DNA of 64,000 nt from CADEFX01 sp963840425 (GCA_963840425.1 CAWIYZ010000014.1:186001-250000), one strand, 5' to 3'; shown: positions 7,943 to 16,676, numbered from the stretch's first letter. Notes: generated from the letters alone by a model not told the origin. Program-made: numbers and translations.

Positions 7943-8749
7943 ATGTCGATCGCAAATGCCGTTGCACCACATCTGCCTTATTTGCGGCGATTCGCACGTG
8001 CGCTGACCGGCAACCAGGAGAGCGGGGACGCTTACGTGGTCGCAGTCCTGGAAGCTTTCATCGCCGATCCCACAACTTTCGATCGCAATCTGCCCGGACG
8101 CGTCGCGCTTTATCGCGCATTCCTGAAACTTTGGGATTCCATAGCCGTCAACAGGACGGTGGAAACCAACCCTCCGAGCTCCGCGAGTGCCGTCGACCGC
8201 CGGCTGGATGCAATAACCCCAAAACCGCGCCAAGCGTTCCTGTTGATGGCGCTCGAAGGCCTCTCCATTGCGGAAACTGCGCAGGTCCTGAATGTGCCGC
8301 TGTTCGAGGCCAAGGCTTTGATCGACGAGGCCGGCACGGAGATCGCCGATCAGATCGCCGCCGATATCCTCATTATCGAGGACGAGCCGCTGATCGCTAT
8401 GGATCTCGAGACGCTGGTGAAGGACCTGGGACACAGGCTGCACGGCGTGGCAAGGACGCATGCGGAGGCGGTGAAGGCCGTCGCCGGCCGCAGACCGGGG
8501 CTGGTTCTGGCCGATATTCAACTGGCCGATGGCAGCTCCGGGCTCGAAGCGGTGAATGAAATTCTACGCTCCTTCACTGTCCCGGTTATTTTCATCACAG
8601 CATATCCCGAACGGTTGTTGACCGGACAGAAGCCCGAGCCGGCATTTCTGATCACCAAGCCGTTCCAACCCGAAACGGTCAAGGCGGTCATCAGCCAGGC
8701 CCTATTCTTCGACACGCACGCGAGGGATTCCGGGCGGGCGGTCGCGTAG
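7943..8749 (+). CDS. phyR: PhyR anti-anti-sigma response regulator
   Basis: Activator of the general stress response: once phosphorylated, it releases its sigma-like domain to capture NepR and free EcfG. The 268-residue protein has an N-terminal EcfG-like domain at about 1-135, with a region-4-like LDAITPKPRQAFLLMALEG that lacks a real DNA-binding role. A receiver domain follows, with the acidic pair in IIEDEPLIAMDLE, the phosphoacceptor Asp in GLVLADIQLADG and the Lys in FLITKPF. It lies collinear and downstream of nepR-ecfG rather than divergent as is common. The cognate HWE-type kinase (PhyK) is not in the window. Confidence 0.93.
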   Translation: MSIANAVAPHLPYLRRFARALTGNQESGDAYVVAVLEAFIADPTTFDRNLPGRVALYRAFLKLWDSIAVNRTVETNPPSSASAVDRRLDAITPKPRQAFLLMALEGLSIAETAQVLNVPLFEAKALIDEAGTEIADQIAADILIIEDEPLIAMDLETLVKDLGHRLHGVARTHAEAVKAVAGRRPGLVLADIQLADGSSGLEAVNEILRSFTVPVIFITAYPERLLTGQKPEPAFLITKPFQPETVKAVISQALFFDTHARDSGRAVA

Positions 8750-8880
8750 AGCGCGATGGTCTCACACGGAAGCACTTCGCTTCCATGTGAGGCGTAAATC
8801 GCACTCCAAGCTTCATGTGTAGAGCAGGATTAACGCTTCAGATGGATCGCAAATGCGATCCATCTGGAACGATCCTGCTT
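8749..8880 (+). repeat. bipartite palindromic intergenic repeat, copy A
   Basis: Two hairpins in tandem. The first has outer arms gagcgcgat / atcgcactc (8749 onward) around inner arms ctcacacggaagc / gcttccatgtgag. The second has outer arms gagcaggat (8822-8830) / atcctgctt around inner arms cagatggatcgca / tgcgatccatctg. The same order occurs at 11481, at 52698 and, inverted, at 20176. The repeat begins at the phyR stop codon and could act as its transcription end. Confidence 0.8.
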
Positions 8881-9028
8881 AAGCGGGAGCCAAACAGGAT
8901 TTGTTGACCTTAAGATCAAGAATGAGTTCCGCGAAATTTGAAATTGGGCGCTTCTGCCGGAGGCCGCGGACGCGCTGAGAGGTGTGTGCGCTGGCGAATT
9001 CGCTATAACCGCGCACGGCGCCGACCAC

Positions 9029-9313
9029 ATGTGCAGGCTGATCGCAATTCTGCTCGGCGCAACGGCGTTTCAGCTCACGACAGGCATGGCGGAGACGCGG
9101 TCGGCTGAGATCGGCGATGTCATTCGCCTGCTTCTGTTTGGCTGTGCCTTCTGGCTCTTCGTCGCAGCCTTGCGCGCCAAACATGTCAATACGCGGCACC
9201 GGTCCGGTTACAAACTCGATGAGAGGTTTGCCGGTTTCGGCCGGCGCACCGTGACGCTGAGCCTCCGTGCGCCGCGAGAGCCTGGCCGCACCCACACTGT
9301 CGCGGCGGAATAG
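9029..9313 (+). CDS. hypothetical small protein, doubtful
   Basis: Open frame of 94 residues from ATG 9029 (109 from GTG 8984). It contains two hydrophobic stretches (LIAILLGATAF and LLLFGCAFWLFVAAL) followed by a basic tail. There is no recognised domain and no clear ribosome binding site. It fills the space between repeat copy A and the EcfG promoter at 9340. It could be a genuine small membrane protein or a chance frame in GC-rich DNA. Confidence 0.25.
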   Translation: MCRLIAILLGATAFQLTTGMAETRSAEIGDVIRLLLFGCAFWLFVAALRAKHVNTRHRSGYKLDERFAGFGRRTVTLSLRAPREPGRTHTVAAE

Positions 9314-9339
9314 ATCCTCCCGAGACCATCCGTAGCGGC

Positions 9340-9365
9340 GGAACCTTGGCCGCGCGGGCGGCGTT
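9340..9365 (+). promoter_or_regulatory. EcfG promoter upstream of UPF0391-csbD
   Basis: GGAAC at 9340-9344, a 17-base spacer and CGTT at 9362-9365, 35 bases upstream of the GTG start of the UPF0391 gene. It matches the EcfG consensus. Confidence 0.7.
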
Positions 9366-9399
9366 ATTGCCCCAGTTCAACTACTGATCGGAGCATGCC

Positions 9400-9579
9400 G
9401 TGGGCAACCTTCTTCACTACGCAGTGGTTTTTCTCGTCGTGGCCCTCGCTGCGGCGGCCCTGGGCTTCGGTGGCGTGGCCGGCACGGCTATGGAGGGTGC
9501 GCGCATCCTGTTCTGGGTCGCCATCATTCTGTTCGTGATCTCGCTCATCGCCGGCTTGGTCAGACGCGGCAGTCCATGA
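9400..9579 (+). CDS. UPF0391/DUF1328 family small membrane protein
   Basis: 59-residue protein with two hydrophobic segments separated by a Gly-rich turn: HYAVVFLVVALAAAALGFGG then ILFWVAIILFVISLIAGLV. The LGFGG-VAGTA motif is the hallmark of UPF0391 (DUF1328). The GTG start at 9400 has a CGGAG-type site upstream; the nearby ATG at 9395 is out of frame. It is preceded by a consensus EcfG promoter and followed by csbD after 28 bases, which fits a stress operon. The molecular role of the family is unknown. It is absent from ordinary ORF lists because of the GTG start and short length. Confidence 0.8.
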   Translation: MGNLLHYAVVFLVVALAAAALGFGGVAGTAMEGARILFWVAIILFVISLIAGLVRRGSP

Positions 9580-9607
9580 GCGCAAGCTCAACACAAAAGG
9601 AGAGAAC

Positions 9608-9805
9608 ATGAACTGGGATCGGATCGAAGGGAACTGGAAGCAGTTCAGCGGCAAGGTCAAAGAGAAGTGGGGCCAGCTCACGGATGACGATGTCGCTACC
9701 ATCAACGGCCGTCGCGAGCAGCTCGAGGGCAAGCTGCAGGAGCGATATGGCTACGGCAAGGATCAGGTCCGCAAGGAAGTCGACGACTGGCTGGGCCGCC
9801 AGTAA
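9608..9805 (+). CDS. CsbD family stress protein
   Basis: 65-residue hydrophilic protein, MNWDRIEGNWKQFSGKVKEKW followed by DDVATINGRREQLEGKLQERYGY, which matches the CsbD domain over its whole length. CsbD proteins are abundant under general stress in many bacteria, with unknown biochemical function. An AAAGGAG site precedes the ATG. It probably shares the EcfG promoter at 9340 with the UPF0391 gene, and a hairpin terminator follows at 9831-9866. Confidence 0.9.
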   Translation: MNWDRIEGNWKQFSGKVKEKWGQLTDDDVATINGRREQLEGKLQERYGYGKDQVRKEVDDWLGRQ

Positions 9806-9830
9806 ATAGCCGTACGGCTCATATCAATCG

Positions 9831-9866
9831 ATGGCCGGTGGGATTGGATTCCTGCCGGCCATTTTT
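9831..9866 (+). terminator. rho-independent terminator after csbD
   Basis: Stem ATGGCCGG (9831-9838) / CCGGCCAT (9855-9862) followed by a T run. It ends the UPF0391-csbD unit just before the convergent trcR gene. Confidence 0.75.
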
Positions 9867-9880
9867 CGTGGGCGGGCCTC

Positions 9881-10609
9881 CTACTCCTCCTGATCCGCCG
9901 GCCGCGACAGCTCCTTCAGGTTGGCGAAAACGCGCGATGCCTCTTGCTCGGGCGTTTCACCGGGCTCCTTGGCGGGCTCGGGAGGCGGTGCGAGGTCGGG
10001 CTGAGGCCCCATGCCCGGAATGGTCTCGGCCGCAGGTAACAGAGTTCCGGACTTGCCCGTCTCCTTGCGCTCGCGCTCGAGACGGCGTGCGGCCTTGCCG
10101 ACCTCGTTGTCGAGGTCGATCTGCGAGCACAGACCCAGCATCACGGGATCCTGCGGGGTCAGGTTGGCCGAATTCCAATGCGAGCGCTCGCGGATGGCCG
10201 CGATCGTCGGCTTGGTTGTGCCGACCAGACGCATGATCTGGCTGTCCTTCAGCTCGCCATGGTTGCGCAGCAGCCAAAGCACGGCATTGGGCCGATCCTG
10301 CCGGCGCGAGACGGGCGTATAGCGCGGCCCCGGCTTGGTCTTGACCTGCGGGATCTCGACCTTGGACTCGGCGACTTTCAGCCGATAGGCGGGATCGGCT
10401 TCCGCACGCTTGATCTCCTCGCGGCTGAGCTGGCCTGAAGCAATGGGGTCCATGCCCTTGATGCCCTGGGCCACATCGCCGTCGGCGATGCCTTTGACCT
10501 CGAGATTGTGCAGACCGCAGAACTCCGCGATCTGCTCGAAGCTGAGCGACGTGTTCTCCACCAGCCACACCGCGGTGGCCTTCGGCATCAGGGGTTTACG
10601 ATCACTCAT
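9881..10609 (-). CDS. TrcR-type cell-cycle transcriptional regulator (DUF1013)
   Basis: Alphaproteobacterial DUF1013 protein; the family includes the cell-cycle transcriptional regulator TrcR. From ATG 10609 it is 242 residues. The N-terminal region is MSDRKPLMPKATAVWLVENTSLSFEQIAEFCGLH, a helix-turn-helix-like segment. A second HTH-like segment follows near 115-145 (LRNHGELKDSQIMRLVG, KPTIAAIRERSHWN), and the C-terminal tail is rich in Pro and Glu. The frame extends 17 codons upstream, but MSDRKPLMPKA is the usual family start. It is convergent with csbD. The family name is established; its regulon is not visible here. Confidence 0.85.
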   Translation of the reverse strand: MSDRKPLMPKATAVWLVENTSLSFEQIAEFCGLHNLEVKGIADGDVAQGIKGMDPIASGQLSREEIKRAEADPAYRLKVAESKVEIPQVKTKPGPRYTPVSRRQDRPNAVLWLLRNHGELKDSQIMRLVGTTKPTIAAIRERSHWNSANLTPQDPVMLGLCSQIDLDNEVGKAARRLERERKETGKSGTLLPAAETIPGMGPQPDLAPPPEPAKEPGETPEQEASRVFANLKELSRPADQEE

Positions 10610-10954
10610 AAGGGCTTTCTCCGGACCCGGTCCGAAGCTGCCGGCCGGGCCAATCTGCAAGAGAGATAGAGGGGATTGCGGCCCTTATATCGTGTCCCCC
10701 GCCACGTTCGCAACAGCGGTATGGCCCCAGCGAACCCAAAAGCCCGCAACAGCGTTATTGCAGCGCAGGACGCAGCCGAAACGGTCGGCCTCACGGCAAC
10801 TCAGGCCATCAAGCACCCGAATCAAAGGTGTTTTTCAGGTGTGTGAAATGGGTTTCGCAATGCCAAAAATTGGATTTTCCCTCGTTGCGGTGCACAGTTC
10901 CCGGGCATATGTTGCACTGCGGCTAGGCAGGGACAAAGCTCGGGAACCGGGGAA
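10610..10954. other. intergenic region between trcR and the maoC-like gene
   Basis: Divergent spacer that must hold both promoters. It contains a GAATC (GANTC, CcrM-type) site near 10820. No coding frame is supported. Confidence 0.4.
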
Positions 10955-11393
10955 ATGACCTTACTCACGCGCAATACCTACTACTTCGAGGACCTCCAGC
11001 TCGGCATGGAGGCAAGCTTCGCGAAGACTGTCACGGAAGCCGATATCGGCACATTTGCCGAGGTGACGGGCGACAAGAACCCAGTCCATCTGGACGAGGC
11101 TTATGCCGCCAAGACCATATTCAAGAACTCGAATCGCGCACGGCATGCTCACCGCCGGCTACCTCTCCGCCGTGTTCGGCATGGAGCTGCCGGGGCCCGG
11201 TGCGATCTATGTGACGCAGACGCTCAACTTCCGCGGCCCTGTGAAGATCGGCGACAAAGTCATCGCCAAGGTGCGGGTTGCCGAACTGTTTCCCGCAAAA
11301 AGGCGGGCGCGCTTCGACTGTGTATGCACGGTCGACGGCAAGCCGGTGCTCGAAGGCGAGGCCATCCTGATGATACCGGCCAGGCCAGCCTAA
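10955..11393 (+). pseudogene. MaoC-like (R)-enoyl-CoA hydratase, frameshifted
   Basis: Hot-dog-fold hydratase that would act on (R)-3-hydroxyacyl/enoyl-CoA. The first part reads MTLLTRNTYYFEDLQLGMEA to TGDKNPVHLDEAYAAKTIFK, including the catalytic Asp and His of the D-x-NP-x-H signature. The rest, RIAHGMLTAGYLSAVFG to VLEGEAILMIPARPA, lies in the next frame. Joined, it gives about 145 residues, the normal length for the family. The break is within 11122-11134, and one surplus base would explain it. The GGGGA site before ATG 10955 is good. It could be a true pseudogene or a sequencing error; four other genes here show similar breaks. Confidence 0.8.
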
Positions 11394-11480
11394 GGCCCTT
11401 GGCCCGCGCTCGCTGATCAGCCACATCTGCGCCTCATCCGGCTGTCCAGGCTTGACCTCGGCTGGCTCCTGCTGTCCTTA

Positions 11481-11625
11481 GAGCGCGATCGCCTCACATG
11501 GAAGCACTGCCGCTTCCATGTGAGGCGTGAATTGCACTCTAAACTTAAAGCGTAGAGCAGGATTCACGCTTCGGTCGGCCACGTCTCGATTGCGGTAAAG
11601 TGGTTCAATCCGAAGCGATCCTGCT
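11481..11625 (+). repeat. bipartite palindromic intergenic repeat, copy B
   Basis: Same order as copy A: gagcgcgat ... cacatggaagc / gcttccatgtg ... attgcactc, then gagcaggat (11555-11563) ... cgcttcgg / ccgaagcg ... gatcctgctc. The first hairpin is well conserved. The loop of the second is longer and different, but its arms still pair. It lies between maoC and ribF. Confidence 0.75.
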
Positions 11626-11674
11626 CTAGCGGCTTAGGCGACGCTCGCGCTTGCGGGTGTTGTTGTCTCCCACA

Positions 11675-12631
11675 ATGGCATCAGCCGCCCGCATGCACGT
11701 CGTCTACGGATACGATCACGTGCCCCACGAAGCGAGGGGGGCGACGCTGGCGATCGGCAACTTCGACGGCGTGCATCGCGGCCATCAGGCCCTGTTCGAG
11801 GCGGCGCGCAGGGCAGTGTCCGAGCATGGCGGGCTTGCCGGCGCCATGGTGTTCGAGCCGCATCCGCGCGAGTTCTTCCAGCCGGACAAGCCGCATTTCC
11901 GGCTGACGACGTTGCCGCAGAAGATCGCCCTGTTCGAACGCTACGGCGTCGATCTGGCAGTCGTGCTGACGTTCGACCGCCATCTCGCCAGGCTGACGGC
12001 GCGCGAGTTCATCGAGCGCGTACTGGTGGCCGGCCTCGGCGTGCGGCGCGTCATCGTCGGGCACGACTTCCATTTCGGCAAAGGGCGTGACGGCAACACG
12101 CAGGTGCTGCAGCGGTTCGCCGAGGAGATGGGCTTCGAGGTCACGGTGATCGAGACTGTCGCGGAAGCGGGCGAGGTGTTCTCGTCGAGTGCGATCCGCG
12201 CCGAGATCGCGCAGGGCGACGTCAAGAGCGCGGCCGATGCGCTCGGTCACAACTGGCGCGTGGCCGGCAAGGTCGTCGGCGGCGCCAAGCGCGGCACGGG
12301 GCTCGGGTATCCGACCGCCAATATCCCGATGCCCAAGGGCACCGCGCTGGCACACGGCATCTATGCCGTATTCGTGCACATGCATGGCCAGCACTTCGAG
12401 GGGGCGGCCTATCTCGGCACGCGCCCCACCTTCGACGATGGCACGCCGGTGCTGGAAACTTTTCTGTTCGATTTCGACGGCGATCTCTACGGCAGGGAAA
12501 TAGAAGTTGAGTTCGTCGACTACATCCGCGGCGACCGCAGGTTCGATACGATCGAGGCCCTGAAGGCACAAATGGACAAGGACTGCGCCCGCGCCCGGGC
12601 AATCCTGGGCCGCAACGCGGCCGGCGCCTGA
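11675..12631 (+). CDS. ribF: bifunctional riboflavin kinase / FAD synthetase RibF
   Basis: Phosphorylates riboflavin to FMN and adenylylates FMN to FAD. The 318-residue protein has the nucleotidyltransferase motif IGNFDGVHRGHQAL near residue 28. The C-terminal riboflavin kinase domain begins with GTGLGYPTANIP, the Thr-rich flavin/ATP loop. ETFLFDFDGDLYGREIEVEF is the kinase active-site strand. A TTG at 11651 would extend it by 8 codons, but ATG 11675 gives the usual N-terminus. It lies upstream of ileS and lspA, a neighbourhood widely conserved in Proteobacteria. Confidence 0.95.
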   Translation: MASAARMHVVYGYDHVPHEARGATLAIGNFDGVHRGHQALFEAARRAVSEHGGLAGAMVFEPHPREFFQPDKPHFRLTTLPQKIALFERYGVDLAVVLTFDRHLARLTAREFIERVLVAGLGVRRVIVGHDFHFGKGRDGNTQVLQRFAEEMGFEVTVIETVAEAGEVFSSSAIRAEIAQGDVKSAADALGHNWRVAGKVVGGAKRGTGLGYPTANIPMPKGTALAHGIYAVFVHMHGQHFEGAAYLGTRPTFDDGTPVLETFLFDFDGDLYGREIEVEFVDYIRGDRRFDTIEALKAQMDKDCARARAILGRNAAGA

Positions 12632-12988
12632 CGAGGAACGCCACCGCGCCCGCAAACCAAGAGCGTCTGCGAAACCCCGACCGCGCCGCATCCTCGCGGC
12701 GACGTCCCTCTGGAGCAAACAACTCGTCAGCAGCCGCACCTGTTCTAGGGCTCGCCTACACGATTGCGTGAGTTGCGGACAGACCACAAACGGTGCGGCA
12801 GCCCTGCTGCCTTCCGTAGCTGCGCCCCGTTGCCTGCGGCAGCGCACGCCGCTACAAGAGCGCCATGTCCCGATTTGCTGGAAAGCTGATACGCACGCGA
12901 ATTCCATGCCCGGTCGCCTAGTGGCGCCCGGGGTCTTCCCCATGCCTTGAACGCTTCGCATCAGCCCTTCGAGACGGCATCCTCTCCC
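12632..12988. other. ribF-ileS intergenic region
   Basis: A 357-base spacer. No T-box or other RNA element, repeat or convincing ORF was recognised. It presumably contains the ileS promoter. Confidence 0.4.
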
Positions 12989-15900
12989 ATGACCACCACC
13001 AAGTCAGCCACGCGCGACTGGAGCGCGACGCTATTTCTGCCGAAGACGGACTTTCCCATGCGCGCGGGCCTGCCGCAGCGCGAGCCGCAACTGCTAGAGC
13101 GGTGGGCCAGGATCGGGCTCTATCACCGGTTGCGCGAGGCCGCCGTGGGCCGGCCCAAGTTCGTGCTGCACGACGGGCCTCCTTACGCCAACGGCAACAT
13201 CCACATCGGCACGGCGCTGAACAAGATCCTGAAGGACATGGTGACGCGCAGCCAGCAGATGCTCGGCTTCGATTCCAACTACGTGCCCGGCTGGGACTGC
13301 CACGGCCTACCGATCGAATGGAAGATCGAGGAGGAGTATCGCGCCAAGGGCCAGGACAAGGACTCGGTGCCGGTCAATGAGTTCCGCCAGCAGTGCCGCA
13401 CTTTCGCGGAGCACTGGATCGGCGTGCAGCGCGAGGAGTTCAAGCGCCTCGGCGTCGAGGGCGACTGGGAGCACTACTACTCGACCATGGCCTACAAGGC
13501 CGAGGCGATCATCGCCGCCGAGCTGATGAAGTTCGCCATGAACGGCTCGCTCTATCGCGGATCGAAACCGGTGATGTGGTCCGTCGTGGAGAAAACGGCG
13601 CTGGCGGAAGCCGAGGTCGAGTATCACGACTACACGAGCGATACGGCGTGGGTGAAGTTTCCGATTTTGCGAGCTAGCGCCGAAGGCGACAGCGATATTT
13701 CTGATCCGTTCAAGCTGACAGGCGCATCCGTCGTCATCTGGACCACGACGCCCTGGACGCTGCCGGGTAACAAGGCCATCGCCTACAATCCAAAACTGGC
13801 CTACGGACTTTATGTGGTCACCAAGGCTCCTAGTGGTAACTGGGCTAAAGTGGGCGACCGCCTCGTCATCGCCAATGGTCTAGCGGACGCCGTTATGGCG
13901 TCAGCCAAAGTCGAGGAATTCGAGAACCTCGGAACGTTGGACTCGGCCAACTTCTACAGGATGACCTGCGCCCACCCGCTGCGCGGCAAGGGCTACGACT
14001 TCGATGTGCCGATGCTGGCCGCCGACTACGTCACCGACGAGGACGGCACGGGCTTCGTGCACACCGCGCCCGGCCATGGCCGCGAGGATTTCGACACCTG
14101 GATGGAGCACGCGCCGGCGCTGCAGGGACGCGGCATCAAGACTGAGATCCCCTTCACCGTCGATGGCGACGGGCGCTTCACCAAGGATGCGCCGGGCTTC
14201 GAAGGCAAGCGCGTCATCGACGACAAGGGCAACAAGGGTGATGCCAACGACGCGGTGATCAAGGAGCTGGCCGAGGCCGGCATGATGGTCGCGCGCGCGC
14301 GCCTGAAGCATCAGTATCCGCATTCCTGGCGCTCCAAGAAGCCGGTCATCTTCCGCAACACGCCGCAGTGGTTCATCGCCATGGACAAGCCGCTGCGCCT
14401 GGGAGTCTCCACTGTCGTCCCCTCCCCCGTCGCGCCGGAAGCGCGCCTTCGGCACGACGTGGGGGAGGGACAGGGAGGGGGGGATCGCAGAGCATCTGCC
14501 ACTGGGAGTCCCCCCACCCCTAACCCCTCCCCACCAGGGGGAGGGGGATTCCAGCGAGGTAACGCCTCGCTGCGCCAGCTTGCGCTGCAAGCCATCGCCG
14601 AGACCGAGTTCGTGCCCGCGTCGGGCCAGAACCGCCTGCGCGGCATGATCGAGTCGCGGCCCGACTGGGTGATCTCGCGCCAGCGCGCCTGGGGCGTGCC
14701 GATCACGGTGTTCGTGCACAAGGAGACAGGGCAAGTCATCCCGTCATCGAAGTTCCCGCACTCGGACGAGCTGATGGCGCGCATCCGCGACGCCATGACG
14801 GAGCGCGGCGCGGACGCCTGGTTCGAGGCCGGCGCGCAGGAGCGTTTCCTGAAGGGTCTTGTCGCCAATCCAGCCGAGTGGGAGCATGTGACCGACATCC
14901 TCGATGTCTGGTTCGACTCGGGCAGCACCCATGCGTTCACGCTGGAAGACCGCGAGGTGTTTCCCGGGCTTGCCGGCATCAGCCGCCAGCGCGACGGCGG
15001 CACCGATCGCGTCATGTACCTGGAAGGCTCCGACCAGCATCGCGGCTGGTTCCAGTCGTCGCTGCTGGAGTCGTGCGGTTCGCGCGGGCGCGCGCCCTTC
15101 GACGTCGTGCTGACGCACGGCTTCGTGCTCGACGAGAAGGGGCAGAAAATGTCCAAGTCGCTCGGCAACACCGTTGCGCCTCAGGACGTGATCAAAGCCT
15201 CCGGCGCAGACATCCTGCGGCTGTGGGTGGCAGCCTCGGACTATGCGGACGATCTGCGCATCGGCCCCGAGATCCTGAAGACGTTCGTCGAGACCTACCG
15301 CAAGATGCGCAACACCTTGCGATGGATGCTGGGCACGCTGGCGCACTACGATCCGCAGCGCACGGTTGCGCATGGGGATATGCCGGAGCTCGAGCGGCTG
15401 ATGCTGCACAGGCTGACCGAGCTCGATGATCTCGTGCGCAAAGCTTACGCGGAGTACGACACCAAGCGCGTCGTGGCGGCGCTGTCGCAGTTCATGAACA
15501 CGGACCTGTCGGCGTTCTATTTCGACATCCGCAAGGATGCGCTCTACTGCGAGCCTTACTCCAGCACCGAGCGCAAAGCGGCGCTGGAGACGATCGAGCA
15601 GATCTTCCGCTGCGCATGCACTTGGCTGGCGCCGCTCGTCTGCTTCACGGCCGAGGAGGCATGGCTGGCGCGCTATCCGTCGGAGACGGGCTCGGTGCAC
15701 GTGGAGGTGTTCCCGGACGTACCCGCGTCCTGGCGCAACGATGCGCTAGCGGAGAGGTGGGAGGCGATCAAGCGCGTGCGCCGCGTCGTGACGGGTGCGC
15801 TGGAGATCGAGCGGGCCGCCAAGAAGATCGGCTCATCGCTGGAGGCGGCGCCACAGGTGTACATCTCAGACAAGGCACTCATGGCTGCCCTGAAAGGCGT

Positions 15901-16144
15901 CGACCTTGCCCAGGTGTGCATCACATCGGGCATCGATGTGCGTACGGGCGAGGCGCCAGCCAACGCGTTCCGTCTCGACGATGTGCCGGGCGTGGGCGTG
16001 GTGACGCAATTGGCCGAGGGCCGCAAGTGTGCGCGGTCCTGGCGCATCACGACGGACGTCGGGGCCGATCCGGCGTTCCCGGAGCTTTCGGCACGCGATG
16101 CCGCGGCCGTGCGCGAGCTCGATGCGCGCGTTGGCCGCACGTAG
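12989..16144 (+). CDS. ileS: isoleucyl-tRNA synthetase with an in-frame repeat insertion
   Basis: Charges tRNA-Ile in the cytoplasm. From ATG 12989 the product is 1051 residues, longer than E. coli IleS (938). The HIGH-type signature appears as PYANGNIHIGTA at 66-77. WTTTPWTLPGN marks the editing domain. KMSKS is near 719, and the C-terminal tRNA-binding part follows. About 53 residues around 471-524, rich in Pro, Gly and Ser, interrupt the normal core between WFIAMDKPL and LRQLALQAIAETEF. They correspond to a palindromic repeat in the DNA at about 14407-14560, read through without a stop. The catalytic motifs on both sides are intact, so the enzyme is probably functional. Confidence 0.95.
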   Translation: MTTTKSATRDWSATLFLPKTDFPMRAGLPQREPQLLERWARIGLYHRLREAAVGRPKFVLHDGPPYANGNIHIGTALNKILKDMVTRSQQMLGFDSNYVPGWDCHGLPIEWKIEEEYRAKGQDKDSVPVNEFRQQCRTFAEHWIGVQREEFKRLGVEGDWEHYYSTMAYKAEAIIAAELMKFAMNGSLYRGSKPVMWSVVEKTALAEAEVEYHDYTSDTAWVKFPILRASAEGDSDISDPFKLTGASVVIWTTTPWTLPGNKAIAYNPKLAYGLYVVTKAPSGNWAKVGDRLVIANGLADAVMASAKVEEFENLGTLDSANFYRMTCAHPLRGKGYDFDVPMLAADYVTDEDGTGFVHTAPGHGREDFDTWMEHAPALQGRGIKTEIPFTVDGDGRFTKDAPGFEGKRVIDDKGNKGDANDAVIKELAEAGMMVARARLKHQYPHSWRSKKPVIFRNTPQWFIAMDKPLRLGVSTVVPSPVAPEARLRHDVGEGQGGGDRRASATGSPPTPNPSPPGGGGFQRGNASLRQLALQAIAETEFVPASGQNRLRGMIESRPDWVISRQRAWGVPITVFVHKETGQVIPSSKFPHSDELMARIRDAMTERGADAWFEAGAQERFLKGLVANPAEWEHVTDILDVWFDSGSTHAFTLEDREVFPGLAGISRQRDGGTDRVMYLEGSDQHRGWFQSSLLESCGSRGRAPFDVVLTHGFVLDEKGQKMSKSLGNTVAPQDVIKASGADILRLWVAASDYADDLRIGPEILKTFVETYRKMRNTLRWMLGTLAHYDPQRTVAHGDMPELERLMLHRLTELDDLVRKAYAEYDTKRVVAALSQFMNTDLSAFYFDIRKDALYCEPYSSTERKAALETIEQIFRCACTWLAPLVCFTAEEAWLARYPSETGSVHVEVFPDVPASWRNDALAERWEAIKRVRRVVTGALEIERAAKKIGSSLEAAPQVYISDKALMAALKGVDLAQVCITSGIDVRTGEAPANAFRLDDVPGVGVVTQLAEGRKCARSWRITTDVGADPAFPELSARDAAAVRELDARVGRT
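14407..14560 (+). repeat. palindromic GC-rich repeat inserted in frame in ileS
   Basis: Two inverted-repeat units. The first pairs gtcccctcccccgtcg with cgacgtgggggagggac around 14418-14473. The second pairs ctaacccctcccc with gggggaggggg around 14519-14549. Such CCCTCCCC...GGGGAGGG elements are familiar as intergenic repeats in Alphaproteobacteria. Here the element is about 155 bases long and keeps the ileS reading frame open. Its ends are approximate. Confidence 0.75.
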
Positions 16145-16151
16145 GCCCATC

Positions 16152-16676
16152 ATGGCGGCAAGCGACCGGCGCGGTTGGCTGTGGGGCAGATGGTCACAGT
16201 TGGGCCTGGCCATCGCGCTGGTTACGCTCGTGGCCGATCAGGCGCACAAGTGGTGGATGCTCGAGGTCTACCGCATCCAAGATCGAGGGCGGGTTGCGAT
16301 CACGCCCTTCCTGGACCTGGTGTACGTGAAGAACCTGGGCATCAGCTACGGCCTGCTTGCAAGTCATGGCGAGCTGACCCAATGGCTGCTGGCCGCGTTC
16401 GCCGCGCTGGCCGCGATCGGTTTGGCGTGGTGGCTGGCGAATGGGGCATCGGGCCGCCTATGGGCGGCAAGCCTTGGCCTGCTTATCGGGGGTGCCATCG
16501 GCAATGCCATTGACCGGTTGCGCCTAGGCGGGGTGGCCGACTTCTTCTCGCTGCACGCCTACGGCTTCTACTGGTACGTGTTCAATATTGCCGATGTGGC
16601 TATTGTTGCCGGCGTGATCGGCCTCTTGTATGACTCACTCAGGGCGAGTCGCAATGACGCCTCAAAGGCGGCGTAG
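16152..16676 (+). CDS. lspA: lipoprotein signal peptidase LspA
   Basis: Inner-membrane aspartyl protease that removes signal peptides from diacylated prolipoproteins. From ATG 16152 it has 174 residues and four membrane segments. The conserved motifs are GNAIDRLRLGGVADF and WYVFNIADVAI, which carry the two catalytic aspartates. It follows ileS after 7 bases, the classic ileS-lspA arrangement, and precedes a lipoprotein gene that would be a substrate. Confidence 0.95.
   Translation: MAASDRRGWLWGRWSQLGLAIALVTLVADQAHKWWMLEVYRIQDRGRVAITPFLDLVYVKNLGISYGLLASHGELTQWLLAAFAALAAIGLAWWLANGASGRLWAASLGLLIGGAIGNAIDRLRLGGVADFFSLHAYGFYWYVFNIADVAIVAGVIGLLYDSLRASRNDASKAA

Noticed and set aside
8865..8890. Further GGAAC sites as EcfG promoters (for example in repeat copy A)
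   Set aside because: No CGTT at 16-17 bases; only sites with the full two-part match were kept.
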